64,000 nt of DNA, from contig NC_037092.1 in NCBI RefSeq assembly GCF_002994745.2, positions 75,463,824 to 75,527,823 of the forward strand, read 5' to 3'. Position numbers and translations under genes: made by a program. Shown one piece after another: positions 46,768-57,906 of this stretch (positions are counted from its first letter, which is position 1; every line of letters starts with the position of its first letter). The stretch is from Rosa chinensis (taxonomy: Eukaryota > Streptophyta > Magnoliopsida > Rosales > Rosaceae). Under the pieces are notes generated by a model that did not search any database, was not told where the DNA came from, and saw only the letters and a program-made list of their open reading frames with translations.

Positions 46768-48280
46768 ATGACTAACGACAACGGGGGAACGCTGAAGAGC
46801 AGGCAGATCAATCCGCCATTCCCCAACCCACCAACCCAGCAGTAGGCATCAACCGCGGGTTATTCACCACCCCGGTCAACGCCGGCGGTGAGACAAACCC
46901 AAGTAGCAGCCGCCCGCCAGGCCAAGACCTCGCCTCCCTATATGAGTTGGCACTGGCGGATCTTCACAAGGCAAACAGAGAACGTGAACAAGAGCGCAAG
47001 GAAAAGGCCGAAGCCCAGAGGCAGGTGGCCACGCTTGTGTCCCGCTTCGATGAGCTAAAGAAAATGCTGGAGGCAATCGCCAACCCGGCACGAAGTGAGC
47101 AGTCACGAAGCACCAGGCATAGCCGACCCAGCACGGGAGCATTGGTACCAGCACCGGTCGTACACATGTAGGTCCCGCTGCGCCCACCAGAGCTAGCGGA
47201 AATGGGACCACCCCCTGCACCCCAGCTAATGTTGGAACAAGAGGCGGAGTCATCACTGCACACCCACCGCTCGAGACCTCGGGTGAGAACAGAGGGAAAC
47301 CCACCCGTTCCCAGGCGAGGATCAGTTCAGCGGAATACCCCGCTAGACCCCGCCGGCGATGCAACCGCTCAAATACTGGAAAAGATGCAGCAGTTGGAAC
47401 AACGGTTAATCCGGGCGGAATCAGGCACCCCGGCACCAGCTTCAAACCCACTTTTCGCGGCCAGCCAGGACCATTTACCGCTGCAATTTTGCTGGCCGTC
47501 AGACCGGCGTATGCAAAGACCCCTAAAATGTCACATTACAGCGGTAAGACTGATCCCTTCGTCCATATGGACACCTTCAAGAAAGTCACCAACAACAAGA
47601 GATTCGATGACGCCACCATGTGCCACTTGTTCAGTGAAACGCTGGACAATGAGGCAATGAATTGGTTCTGCGAATGCCCGTCGGGATCCATTGACTCATT
47701 TCAGGCATTATCGCATGCTTTCCTTTCTCGGTTCATCCTACTGTCCGCCGGGCACCACAACACAAGCCAACTGTTCAACGTCAAGCAGGGTATGGAGGAG
47801 ACACTGAAGGCGTTCGTCACAAGGTGGCGAGCGGCAGCATCTCAGTGCCGTGATCTTGATAAAACAATGGCTTCGGCGGCTTTTAAGCAGGGACTCCTCA
47901 AAGGGCCATTTCTCTATCACCTCAACTACAATCACCCAAATGCGGTATACGACCACCTCATGAGTGAGGCGATCATTCATGCCCAGGCAGAATTCATCAC
48001 ATATGGGGAGACCCCACCGCCACCAGCTGCGCTAGCAAAGTCGACACAACCCTCCTCCAGTCAGCAGGGGACCGCTAATAAAACCTCCACACCGCCAACT
48101 GACAAGAAGAGAGAGTGGCAGCAGGGTCAGAACCAAAACAAGCGGCAAAAGGACCAACACTACAAGGGAAACCGCCCATCCCATGGGGACAACCGCAACA
48201 AACATACTGAGTCTTCCCAGCGGTATGCAGTATTTACAGTCCTCACGGCTTCGTATGAAGAAATATACAATCAGTGCTAG
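46768..48280 (+). pseudogene. Gypsy II gag
   Basis: ATG 46768 lies about 50 bases after the LTR. The N-terminal part has TAG at 46843 and frame changes to a coiled-coil segment (46947-47168, LHKANREREQERKEKAEAQ), TAG at 47169, a Pro-rich linker (47202-47500), and a further frame change into the gag core (47489-48277, HYSGKTDPFVHMDTFKK, CHLFSETLDNEAMNWFCECP). It closes at TAG 48278. Beyond that stop the same frame continues with the CCHC-like motif CKYHVDSGHNTNSC (about 48352). All three TAG codons can come from CAG. Confidence 0.88.
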
Positions 48281-49317
48281 GATCAGATCCCACCGCCGCC
48301 CCCGGGAAAATACCCAAACACAGGAAAGCCAAGAAACACCGGCAGGTGGTGCAAATACCACGTGGATAGCGGTCACAATACCAACAGCTGCAACGCCCTC
48401 AAAACAGCCATTGAGACCTTGTACCGTGACGACAAGCTTGAGCAGTTCAAGGTGCGCCAAGCACCTGTGATCGCCGATATTGAGCCCATGGGCCGCATCA
48501 ACACAATCGACGGAGGTGCTCCAATCACCAGCATTTCTCACAGAGCTAGAAAGCGTTATGCTCGAGCTAATCACCCAAAGGAAGTCTGCAACATCCGCTA
48601 CGAAAGATCCACCAAACTCCCAAGGTCTGGTTGGGAACCCATTACCTTCTCAGAGGAGGAGGAACGGGGAGTACATCTGCCCCACGACGATCCTTTCTTG
48701 ATCGACGCTATTCTAGGCAAAATGTCGGTGGGAAGAATCTTGGTTGATAGCGGCTCCGCTGTCAACGTTATATTCAGTGGTTGTTACAACGACCTTAAGC
48801 GGAACAGAAAATTGCTCCAAGATCTTGAACCACTGCTCAGCTTCTCCGGTCACGTCACGCAACCGCTAGGCTCTGACTATATGCGGCTCGTTATGGGTAC
48901 TAGTCCATGTATGGCTGCAATACATACGGAGTTGTCGATTGTTTCAGTTCATACAACGCCATCATTGGTAGGCCAGCGCTCAACAAACTCAAGTGCATCA
49001 TCGCCGGGTACATGCTGCTCATGAAGTTCCCCACACCCAACGGCACAGGATGTGTCAGAGGAAGTCAACAATTGGCACGCGAGTGTTATTCTACTACCAT
49101 ATCACAATCAGCCCGCCGCCACGAGATCCTAGCGGTAGGCAGTCAGGCACCGCCACCAAACATTTTTGAGGACCCCAGGGAGGACGGAAAGAAGTATGTA
49201 AGGAAGGAGCCGGTCAACCTAGAAACATCACTGAGGGTTGTCAGCATCTCGGACGGTCCGCATAGGCGCTCAATTGGACCCAAAGCTGGCGGCGGAGCTC
49301 ACTCAGTTCCTATGTGA
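48281..49317 (+). pseudogene. Gypsy II gag end and aspartic protease
   Basis: The zinc-binding motif near 48352 is followed by the protease with RILVDSGSAVNVIFSG (about 48736). A frameshift near 48930 moves the second protease half (YNAIIGRPALNKLKC, about 48955) into another frame, which runs to 49317. It then passes into the RT frame beginning upstream of 49250. Confidence 0.88.
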
Positions 49318-52300
49318 CAACGCTACAGTCTTTGCCTGGTCATATGCAGACATGCCAGGTATCTCCCCTGAAATCATCTCACACAAGTTAAGCATCAAAC
49401 CATCCTTCTACCCTATCAAACAGAAACGCAGAGCCTTCGACGAAGAGAAGTACCGCGCTATCAGAGAGAAGGTTGCCAAGCTCCAAGGCATTGGGTTCAT
49501 CCGCCAGGTCATCTATCCCCAGTGGATTTCCAACCTGGTTATGGTAAAAAAGGCAAGCGGCAAGTGGAGGATGTGCGTCGACTTCAAAAACCTTAACAAG
49601 GCATGCCCGAAAGACAGCTTCCCACTACCTCGCATCGATCAACTCGTCGACGTAACCGCTGGACACGAGCTTCTCAGCATGATGGATGCTTTTTTCGGTT
49701 ATAACCAGATCAGGATGCCTCCCGACGACCAGGAATGCACCCTTCACCACCGACAAAGGCCTGTATTGTTACAATGTGATGCCTTTCGGTCTGAAGAACG
49801 CGGGGGCAACTTATCAGCGGCTGATGAACGCCATGTTCGCGGAACATCTGAGCAAGATAATCGAGGTCTACATAGACGACATGTTGGTCAAGAGTATAAA
49901 GGCCAGCGGACATGTGGCAAATCTGAAAATCATAATAACCATCCTCTTGGCCTACGGCATGCGCCTCAACCCGGAGAAATGTTTCTTTGGCGTCACCGCC
50001 AGCAAATTTCTGGGATATATTGCCAGTGAACGGGGCATCGAGGCTAACCCTGACAAGGTACAGGCCATCCTCAACCTGAAGGACCCAGAATGTAAGGTGC
50101 ACGTCCAATGCCTCCAGGGCAAGCTAACCGTCCTGTCTCGATTCATCTCCAGACTGACTGACAGATGTGCCCCATTTTTCAAAGTCCTCAAAACAACCCA
50201 CAAGAAGGTCATCGATTGGAACCCAGAGTGCCAGGCGGCGTTCCAAGACCTGAAGGAATACCTGGCGGCAGTTCCACTCCTCTCCATTCATGTCCAAGGA
50301 GAAACATTGTACATTTATCTAGCGGTGTCTCAGTCAGCGGTGAGTTGCGCTATCGTCCGGCGAGAGGGCCAGGACGAGCTCCCAGTTTTCTACGCCGGTA
50401 GGGGCATAAACGAAGCAGAAACACTGTATCCTCCTTTGGAGCAGCTTGCTCTCGCACTCATCGTTGCCGCCAGACGCCTCCGCCAGTACTTCCAAGCCCA
50501 TACAATCCATGTGTTAACCAATCAACCACTGAGACAAGTAATGCAGAACCCTGAACATTCGGGGCGCCTCAGCAAGTGGGCCATTGAACTCAGCGAGTTT
50601 GACATAGATTACAAACCACGAACCGCCATGAAAAGCCAGGCGGTTGCAGACTTCATCGCTCAGCTCACCGAGCGTCAGCCTGAAACCAAGATCGATGTAC
50701 CGCCCGGAATGGAAATAGTTACAGTTGAGGAGCAGGCTCCCCAAAAATCAGACTGGAACCTACACTTAGACGGTTCAGCTTGCTCCATGGCCAGCGGCGC
50801 TGGAATCATCTTAACAGGACCAGGATGGCTTAGCGTCGAATATGCGTTGAAATTCAACTTCAAAGCTTCGAACAACATGGCGGAATATGAGGCACTCATT
50901 GCCGGCCTACTCCTCGCCATTGATTCAGGGGCCGACAGTGTCAACATCTTCAGCGACTCTCAGCTAGTCGTCAACCAGGTCAACGACAGCTTTCAGGCCA
51001 AGGATCATCAGTTAGCGGCATACTTAAGGTACGCCAAGACGCTGCTCAAGAAATTCAAGTTCCACACCATCACACAAATCCCCAGGGAAAAGAACACCAA
51101 GGCTGATTCACTGGCAAGACTGGCAACCGCCCAACCACACCAGAGTCCAGCGGACACAAGGGTGGAGTCTCTGGACAGGCCAAGTATCAGCAAAACCCTG
51201 GCAGAGATCTTCAACATCGAGGCCAATCCTAGCTGGATGGACGAAATTATTAAATACAAGCGCAACGGGACATTGCCAAAGGACAAGATCAAGGCGCGAC
51301 ATCTCCAGCGGACAGCAATCTGTTACAATATACAGAGCGGCAAACTTTACCGCCAAGGCTCCACTCACCCCAACCTCCGTTGTCTAACCCCAGATGAGGG
51401 AAAGGTCGTGCTGGCAACAATACATGGCGGGGAATGCGGAAATCATTCAGGCGCCAGATCCTTGGCCAATCGCACAATGCGACAAGGCTACTTTTGGCCT
51501 ACGCTCGGTGATGACGCCAGGCGAATAGCAAAATCTTGTCACAAATGCCAACAATATGCTGATCTACCACATGCCCCGGCGGAACCTCTGTCGGTTATCG
51601 TCAGTCCTTGGATTCACTCAACGTGGGGCCTGGACCTGATAGGAAAGTTCCAAACCGCCAAAGGGCAGTTCAAATACATCATTGTCGCCATCGACTACAA
51701 CAGCAAGTGGATAGAGGCGGAACCTTTGACGGCAATAACTACCGCCAAGGTAATTCACTTCCTCTGGAAGAACATCTACTGCCGCTACGGTGTCCCGCAC
51801 ACAATCATCACAGACAACGGCACACAGTTCAACAATAAGGAACTCATCTCTTTCACCGCCAACCTGGGCACCAAGATGCGTTTCGCATCCGTCGCTCACC
51901 CCCAAACAAACGGCCAAGTCGAAGTGGCAAACAAGATAATCAAGAAACTGTTACAGAAGAAGCTCGACAAGGCCAAGGGTTTGTGGGCGGAGAAGCTCCC
52001 GGAAGTTCTATGGGCCATCAGAACAACCCCAACTTCCGCCACAGGTGAAACCCCATTTTGTATGATGTTCGGGACTGAAGCTGTCCTGCCTATCGAGGTA
52101 ACCCAACCTACCGCTAGGATCGAAAGCTACTGCCCTGAGACCAACAACGACGGCGTTAACCTCGACAGGGATTTACTAGAGGAAAAGCGAGACGCAGCCC
52201 ATTTGCGCAATCTCCAGAACAAGCAACGGGTATCGCGTTTCTACAATGCCAGGGTCAAAGCCCGCAACCTCCAACTGGGGGACTGGGTAATGAAGGAAGT

Positions 52301-52454
52301 CATACCACCGCCAACAAAACTCCGCCCAACTTGAGAAGGTCCATACAAAATTGTAGAGGTCGTTGGCCCAGGCACCTTCTACTTAATGGACAAGGATGGC
52401 GTCACAACGACCCACCCTTGGAATACCGAACACCTTCGGTATTACTACAAATAG
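49238..52454 (+). pseudogene. Gypsy II pol: RT, RNase H, archaeal-type RNase H, integrase (nearly intact)
   Basis: RT from about 49270 (FAWSYADMPGIS, WRMCVDFKNLNKACPKD), a single frameshift near 49735, then an 882-codon open frame from 49686. RT palm VYIDDMLVKS is at 49870, RNase H at 50290-50660, archaeal-type RNase H (LHLDGSACSMASGAG, NNMAEYEALIAG, IFSDSQLVV) at 50760-51115, integrase zinc region (GNHSGARS...CHKCQQYA) at 51430-51560 and core (WGLDLIGKF, ITDNGTQF, TNGQVEVANK) at 51620-51950. A TGA at 52332 replaces a conserved Trp (TGG) just before EGPYKIVEVVGP, after which the frame runs to 52454. This is the best preserved retroelement enzyme set here, but with one frameshift and one stop. 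Confidence 0.93.
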
Positions 52455-52859
52455 TCATACCGCTACCCAAGAGCATCTTGACTTAGCTAAATTTTTGTTC
52501 AATATTTAGCTAAGGGAAGCTACCCAACGGGTACGACCCCGCTTTTGTAAACGCTGTTCAGACAGCTATCAATGAAACGAGGAATTATTCAAACCATTGT
52601 TACTAAGTCTAGCACTGAGGGCAACTGGCAACGCCAGTCAGCGGACTACGTCTGCTACATTATGCACTTGGACCAATTTTAATTCCTTTAATGTTTCATT
52701 CATGACAAAAAGCAAGTATCAAGACCTCTAGCGGCACACACATTATCACAAACAAAAAGAAACACAGTAGGAATTTGGGTGCCAAAAAATTTCATTTATA
52801 TCCCAAACTGAATTACATCATTCATACCTCAGCGGCTACAAAAACTTTCCTACTCCTAT

Positions 52860-55582
52860 TCAGGGGTTGGCAGGGTTGGCGGGGTTAGCGGGGTTGGCAG
52901 GGTTGGCGAGGTCGGCTCCGCTACCTTCGGTATTTCCACTGGCGGCCTGCGGCGGATGGGAGCGGCTCGTCTGGTCTGACCCTCGGGCTGTGGGGCTGGG
53001 GGTCTCTATTGTGCCATCCGCCCGGGTGTGGGCCGCCAAGAACCCAGCGTGGGACACCTCCGACTATGTAGGCATCCGCTGGGAGTCTTCTGGAAGCTCG
53101 CCACTCTCCCCGCTACCCGAACAGACTCCAACACGACCAAGGGCAGCAGGAGGAGTGGTACTTGTTGTCGGCGGAGCTCCCTTGGTTGCCTGCACGACCG
53201 GCATCGACGCTTTCGCCCAGTCGATGGCGCCCTTCTGCTGCAACATCTCCACATTGGCCAGGGCACCAGCCTTCGCTGTTTCAGTCAGCGCCTTGTTGTA
53301 CTCCGCTGACTGCTTGTATGATTCAACAGCAGCGGTTGCAGCATGGCTCCCCTCAGCCTCCAGCCGAGCGACTTCACCCTCTAGCCGCTTGACCTCAGCC
53401 TGTTTGGCGGCAGACTCCCGCTGAAGGATCTCAACCTTCTTATCCTTAGCGGCCACCCGATCCCGCAGCAGGGACATGTCTTGCTCCAATTTGGCGACAT
53501 GTTCATTCCGCTCCAGGTGCCGCTCAATGGCAACATTGAGCTTGCCACGGGCGTCTGCCGCATCGCAGTCGGCCTTCGTCAAACGTTGCTCGACGTCAGC
53601 CAACTGTTCCCGGGTCTTCCCCAAGTCCCTCTGTAGACCCGCCACCTCCTCCCTGAGCTCCCGCTCAACCAAAGGTTGTTTTGACGCCGCCTAGAACATC
53701 TCATGCAACCCAACGGCGACGTGCCCAAAGGCTGTGCTGAAGGGCGACTCGCTGACGGCGGTCGACCGAACAATTCCTTCCAAGCCGCTGAACCCCAGCC
53801 GCTCGCAAAGGTGATACAGGAACTCCCGTTCACCGTCGTTGAGGAACTCGGCGTAAGCGGCAAAAGAATCCAAGCCGCTCGTACCCGCCGCTGTAGCCAC
53901 GTCAGCGGGAGCCTCGGGCGGAGCCTGCCTTGACTTCTTCGGCTGCTCGCGGGCCCCAGTGACCTCCACCTCCTCCTCTTCCCCGCCGGAGTCGGGTTGA
54001 CGGCGTTTTCTCTGAAGGGTCCGCGTACCTCCAGCAGCGACAGCCCTCGCACCCCCCTCGACGGCTCCAACCCCACTATGGTTACTCCCTCCGTTGGGTG
54101 CACCATTTTCTTTGGCACCCCGCGTCGTATCGCAGGAGCTCTTTCCTTCCGCGGCGCCGCCTCGCCACTCCTCGCCTGAACAGCGGGCAGCCCGTCACCA
54201 CCAAGATGAGAGTGGTGCGGCATTGGCAGCGCCACTGGAACCTCTGATAGGCTCAGCGCCAGCGTGTCGGGGTCCACCGCCGTTTTTTGCGCTGCCAGCC
54301 AGGAAGCGTACATGGCCTCCTGGAAGTTGTCTATTTCAGCGCGGTCCATCGCTTTCTTGAAGGAGTCACGGCTGGCCTTGTTTCCCAGAGGAGTCTCTAC
54401 AAAGGTACATAATGGCAAGCCGGTCAATATGAGGCAACATCACAAAACATGCAGTTCAGCGGAGAGTACTTACCAACAGCACGCGTCAGTTGTTGCGCTA
54501 CCAGCAGCTCCCACCCAGTGAGGAGACGGAAGTCCAGTAAGTTGCGATTCCGCCAACAACCCCTGATGCGTGCTACGTGGCACTCTTCCTCACGAGTCAG
54601 GTTGTACCGCAACCCCGCTGCACAAAAAAGGTCATTATCAGTAAAAAAAAGAAAAAACAGAAACCCCGCCAGTCATGTTCAGAGGAAACGACAAACAACC
54701 TCGGACGGGCTGAAACTCTGACTTAATTCTAAACGACGACTCCCCCTCGTTAGACCCCACTTGGTACTCCCACTCCGCTGTGGCGATGCAAAACGAACCC
54801 CGTCAGTACGACATTGAGTCCCGCAGGTTCTCGATCAGCTTGGGCGCTCCTTGGCGACGACTGAGGTTTACCTGCCCTCTACAACCCTGGCGCTTCACGT
54901 ACACCAGTTCGTAGAAGTGTAATACCTCCGCCATGGTCGGTCCTTCGCAACCAGACAACCGCCACATTGAGTTCAACGCCAGCAACAACCGCCACATGTT
55001 AGGGCACACTTGCCCAAAGGCGATGCCGAACTCACACACCAGGATCTGTAGGTTGGGCACCAGAGGTAGGGTAACTCCCTCGCGGAATATAGCCTCGTGC
55101 ACCGCGGCGTGGCCCACGGGCAGAATCGAAGCCTTCTCCTCTACCTTCGGCGGACGCAGCTTCACCACGCCGGGCAACCGGAACACCCGCTTCAGCCGGT
55201 TGACGACAACCGCTGTCATCCTACCTCCCGCCTCGTCAACGGGGGTGCCGTCCTCGAACACCCAGGCCGACTCGGTGTCCTCTCCCGCTGCACCTCCTCC
55301 GCCAGCGGAACCGCTGGCGGTACTATTACTTTCTAGTCTCTCTTCATGCAGAGTATGTGCAGCGGCAGCCTCCCCCGCCCTAGAACTCTCCGGACGGGAT
55401 GAACGATCCATATCTATGTCCCACAGAATGGTCTGTAGCGGCTCGACCTCTAGCGGTTCTGGCAGTGAGGTTCCTGCACGGGCAGACGGACGCAACGAGT
55501 CAATAAAATTTCTATCCGCCGCGCTGAACGACACTTCAGATCCGGAATCCTCACTGCTCTAAATCTCTATGACGTCGGCCAT
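52860..55582 (-). pseudogene. Spliced antisense gene of gypsy II (transposase_28-like plus coiled coil)
   Basis: Minus-strand gene with ATG at 55582. The first exon encodes an acidic N-terminus and then a block FREGVTLPLVPNLQILVCEF followed by CPNMWRLLLALNSMWRL. This resembles the plant 'putative gypsy type transposon' family (PF04195), an assignment made from memory. Introns 54618-54699 and 54397-54473 have GT-AG ends and restore the frame. Exon 2 contains YNLTREEECHVARIRGCW. A frameshift near 53990 precedes the C-terminal half (FLNDGEREFLYHLCERLGF), a long predicted coiled coil (53690-53350) and a Pro-rich tail ending in an (ANP)n repeat at 52860. Stops at 55561 (TAG), 54817 (TGA), 53693 (TAG) and 53066 (TAG) fit CAG or TGG decay. 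The function is unknown. The layout mirrors that of the PMD gene in gypsy I. Confidence 0.75.
52866..52913 (-). repeat. 9-bp tandem repeat encoding Ala-Asn-Pro
   Basis: About five copies of GGGTTGGCA/GGGTTGGCG on the plus strand form the (ANP)n end of the antisense protein. Confidence 0.85.
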
Positions 55583-56360
55583 CCCAAAACCCTAAAACCC
55601 AAATCAGTTAGCTCACACAAAGATCAAACCTACCCCTATATCAGTCAGTGCCCAAGAACATCAAGAACACTCAAACCCAGAAAATGCCAAAACAAGAACA
55701 AACGCACTCAAACCCAGATTCGACCATCTAGAAAAGCCCTAACAACCCCAATTCTGTCAATCAGAACCACCTTTCCCCCGAACACACCCTCACAGTACGT
55801 CGACAAATAACATATCACAGAAACACCCAAAACCCAGAAATTCACCGACGCAGACACCCAATGAAACAGGGAAATAGGCCAGAATACCAACCTTAACAGT
55901 GGAAGCCTCTGACAGCAGTGTGTACACTAGTCTTCGAAGCCGGAGATCGTCGGTTTTTCCACGCACGAAAACTCGCCAATATCACCTCACCTTTCTTCTC
56001 CGATCTCAGACACAGAACACTTGAAGACGACGAAGGCACAGTTCAAAGTTTAGAGCAGTGCCAAATATGCTACCTTCCCCCCCTTTTATGTCAACGTCAA
56101 ACAATCCCACGCCGTCCGTTTAAAAAACGACATCAAATGCCAGCCGTACACGTGTCCCACAACTGCAGTTACTCTCCGGATTAACCGAGGCGTCGCCTCG
56201 GTTACGAAATCCATTATTACTCGACATTAATGGCGAGGAGACGGCTCAACGAAGGAGGCACGCCTCCGCACGCTAACCCTTTAGGGGTTCGCCACGTGTC
56301 CACCACCATCAGGCGAAGCGTCTAGTAGAAGCCACAACTTTTGGGCGGAAGGCGCCAAGT
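55583..56360 (-). promoter_or_regulatory. Upstream region of the gypsy II antisense gene
   Basis: About 780 bp with no coding signal between the antisense start codon and the hairpin repeats. It is Pro/His-codon-like and C-rich on the plus strand. It should contain the antisense promoter if the gene was ever expressed from within the element; no TATA box is convincing. Confidence 0.4.
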
Positions 56361-56810
56361 GTCGAAGTCCGCTGAGCGACACCTCGCTAGCGGAACTTCT
56401 CACTTGTCATCTTCCAAGTATCGAAGTCAGCTGAGCGAAACCCCGCTAGCAGAACTTCTCGTCATCTTCCAAGTATCGAAGTCCGCTGAGCGAAACCCCG
56501 CTAGCGGAACTTCTCACTTGTCATCTTCCAAGTACCGAAGTCCGCTGAGCGAAACCCCGCTAGCGGAACTTCTCACTTGTCATCTTCCAAGTACGGAAGT
56601 CCGCTGAGCGAAACCCGCTAGCGGAACTTCTCACTTGTCATCTTCCAAGTACCGAAGTCCGCTGAGCGAAACCCCACTAGAGGAACTTCTCACTTGTCAT
56701 CTTCCAAGTACCGAAGTCCGCTGAGCGAAACCCCGCTAGCGGAACTTCTCACTTGTCACTTTCCAAGTATCGAAGTCCGCTGAGCGAATTCCCGCTAGAG
56801 ACTTCCACTT
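56361..56810. repeat. Eight tandem copies of a 59-61 bp hairpin unit
   Basis: Each copy has CGAAGTCCGCTGAGCGAAAC, then CCCGCTAGCGGAACTTCTC and ACTTGTCATCTTCCAAGTA. The arms TCCGCTGAGCG and CGCTAGCGGA can pair. The last copies are degenerate. The array lies in the non-coding part of gypsy II between the antisense gene and the 3' LTR. Confidence 0.93.
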
Positions 56811-57400
56811 GACAATTTGCAAGGGGCAGCCTCGGCTATACGTGGCACTGCCGGCAGAACCCCCTCCATCTTGCAAACCCCGTGCGTTGCTGAGCGCAGT
56901 TCCGCTCAGTAACCACCGCCGAACACGTCTACCCGACGCTGTTTCCTGCTACATCCAGCGGGGGGTATCCGCCAGCGGCGAATCCCGAGGCTACGAATCA
57001 TTCTAACAACGACCTCCACGCTGCGTTACGGTCAGATCGTCCCTACGGGACACGGGGACTTGTCAACAGTCTATGACGACCCTGATCAGGTACGTTGACC
57101 CCCGCCACTTGGGTACTAAGATTGGGCTCGCTACCCAACACCTTCTGCTCCGTGCAGCTTCCCCTCAACAAACAATTTGCCGACCATCTGGAGGTCCGTC
57201 TTGGCTAGGGAGTGGGGGACTCCCTGGCGGGCCTGGCAGGGGCCCACCCGAAAGGGTATAAAGCGTTTGCTCAGTAAATCCATGGTTAACAACGCACTGA
57301 CGCTAATTATGCTGTTGCAAGTCTAGCGGAAGTAACGCTTCACACCGCCGATCAACTCCCCAACCAAGATTGCCCTCCTTGACTGGGGACTTGGGGGACT

Positions 57401-57906
57401 TGTACCTACATGTGCCAGAACGAGCATAATTAGCTATAATGAGCCACGCTTATTGTACCGCCAGAGGTACTGACTCCCACCAAGGGGATGACGTGCGAAG
57501 GCACGGCCAGGCACGCTACCGCTTAAGCCCTGGACCGCCCCCAGATCACCGCTGACGCGCCGCCACGCGCCCCGTCAAGATAGCATCAGAAGCTCCAGAC
57601 GCTGGGAATCGAAGCACATCAGTCCCACATCGGAAACAAGAAGAAGATCAACCTCTTCCTCAACTATAAAAGGTTCTCTCCTCTCTCCTCATTAATTATG
57701 CAATTACTACTCGTTTATTGTTACACTGTCCATACAGTGACTGACTTAGGCATCGGAACAGTGAAGACCGCCCAGTGCGGTCTCCCTCTGACGCCCTATC
57801 TATCGTGTTGCAGCAAACATGAATCATCTAATCCTAGGAGTAGCGGTCCGCCCACCGGACCCGCGTTAAGCAAGGTATCGGCTACCGCCGAACTTGAGCA
57901 TTAACA
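57401..57906 (+). repeat. Gypsy II 3' LTR
   Basis: 506 bp partner of 46220-46714, about 4% different with an 11-bp length difference (extra GCCACGCGCC-like bases at about 57560). It is preceded by a purine tract and followed by ATACC and copia B integrase. Confidence 0.95.

Larger units (their letters stand above)
46220..57906 (+). mobile_element. Gypsy II: Tat-type Ty3/gypsy retrotransposon with a spliced antisense gene
   Basis: 11.7 kb, TGTACCTACATG...GAGCATTAACA, with perfect 5-bp duplications ATACC (46215-46219 and 57907-57911). LTRs of 495 and 506 bp differ at about 18 positions plus small indels by eye (about 4%), so it is younger than gypsy I. Primer site TTGGCGCCGTCTGTGGGAA is at 46715, polypurine tract GGGGACTTGGGGGAC before 57401. 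Order: gag, protease, RT, RNase H, archaeal-type RNase H, integrase, antisense gene (52860-55582), tandem hairpin repeats (56361-56800), 3' LTR. It sits in copia B integrase, and its excision would rejoin that frame. Confidence 0.95.

Noticed and set aside
49710..51917. Many 60-130 codon minus-strand ORFs opposite gypsy II pol
   Set aside because: Shadows of the RT-RNase H-integrase frame; the true antisense gene begins only downstream of pol.
56361..56810. Regular ~60-bp repeats resembling a CRISPR array
   Set aside because: Whole 60-bp units are repeated with no unique spacers, inside a plant retrotransposon; it is a simple tandem array.
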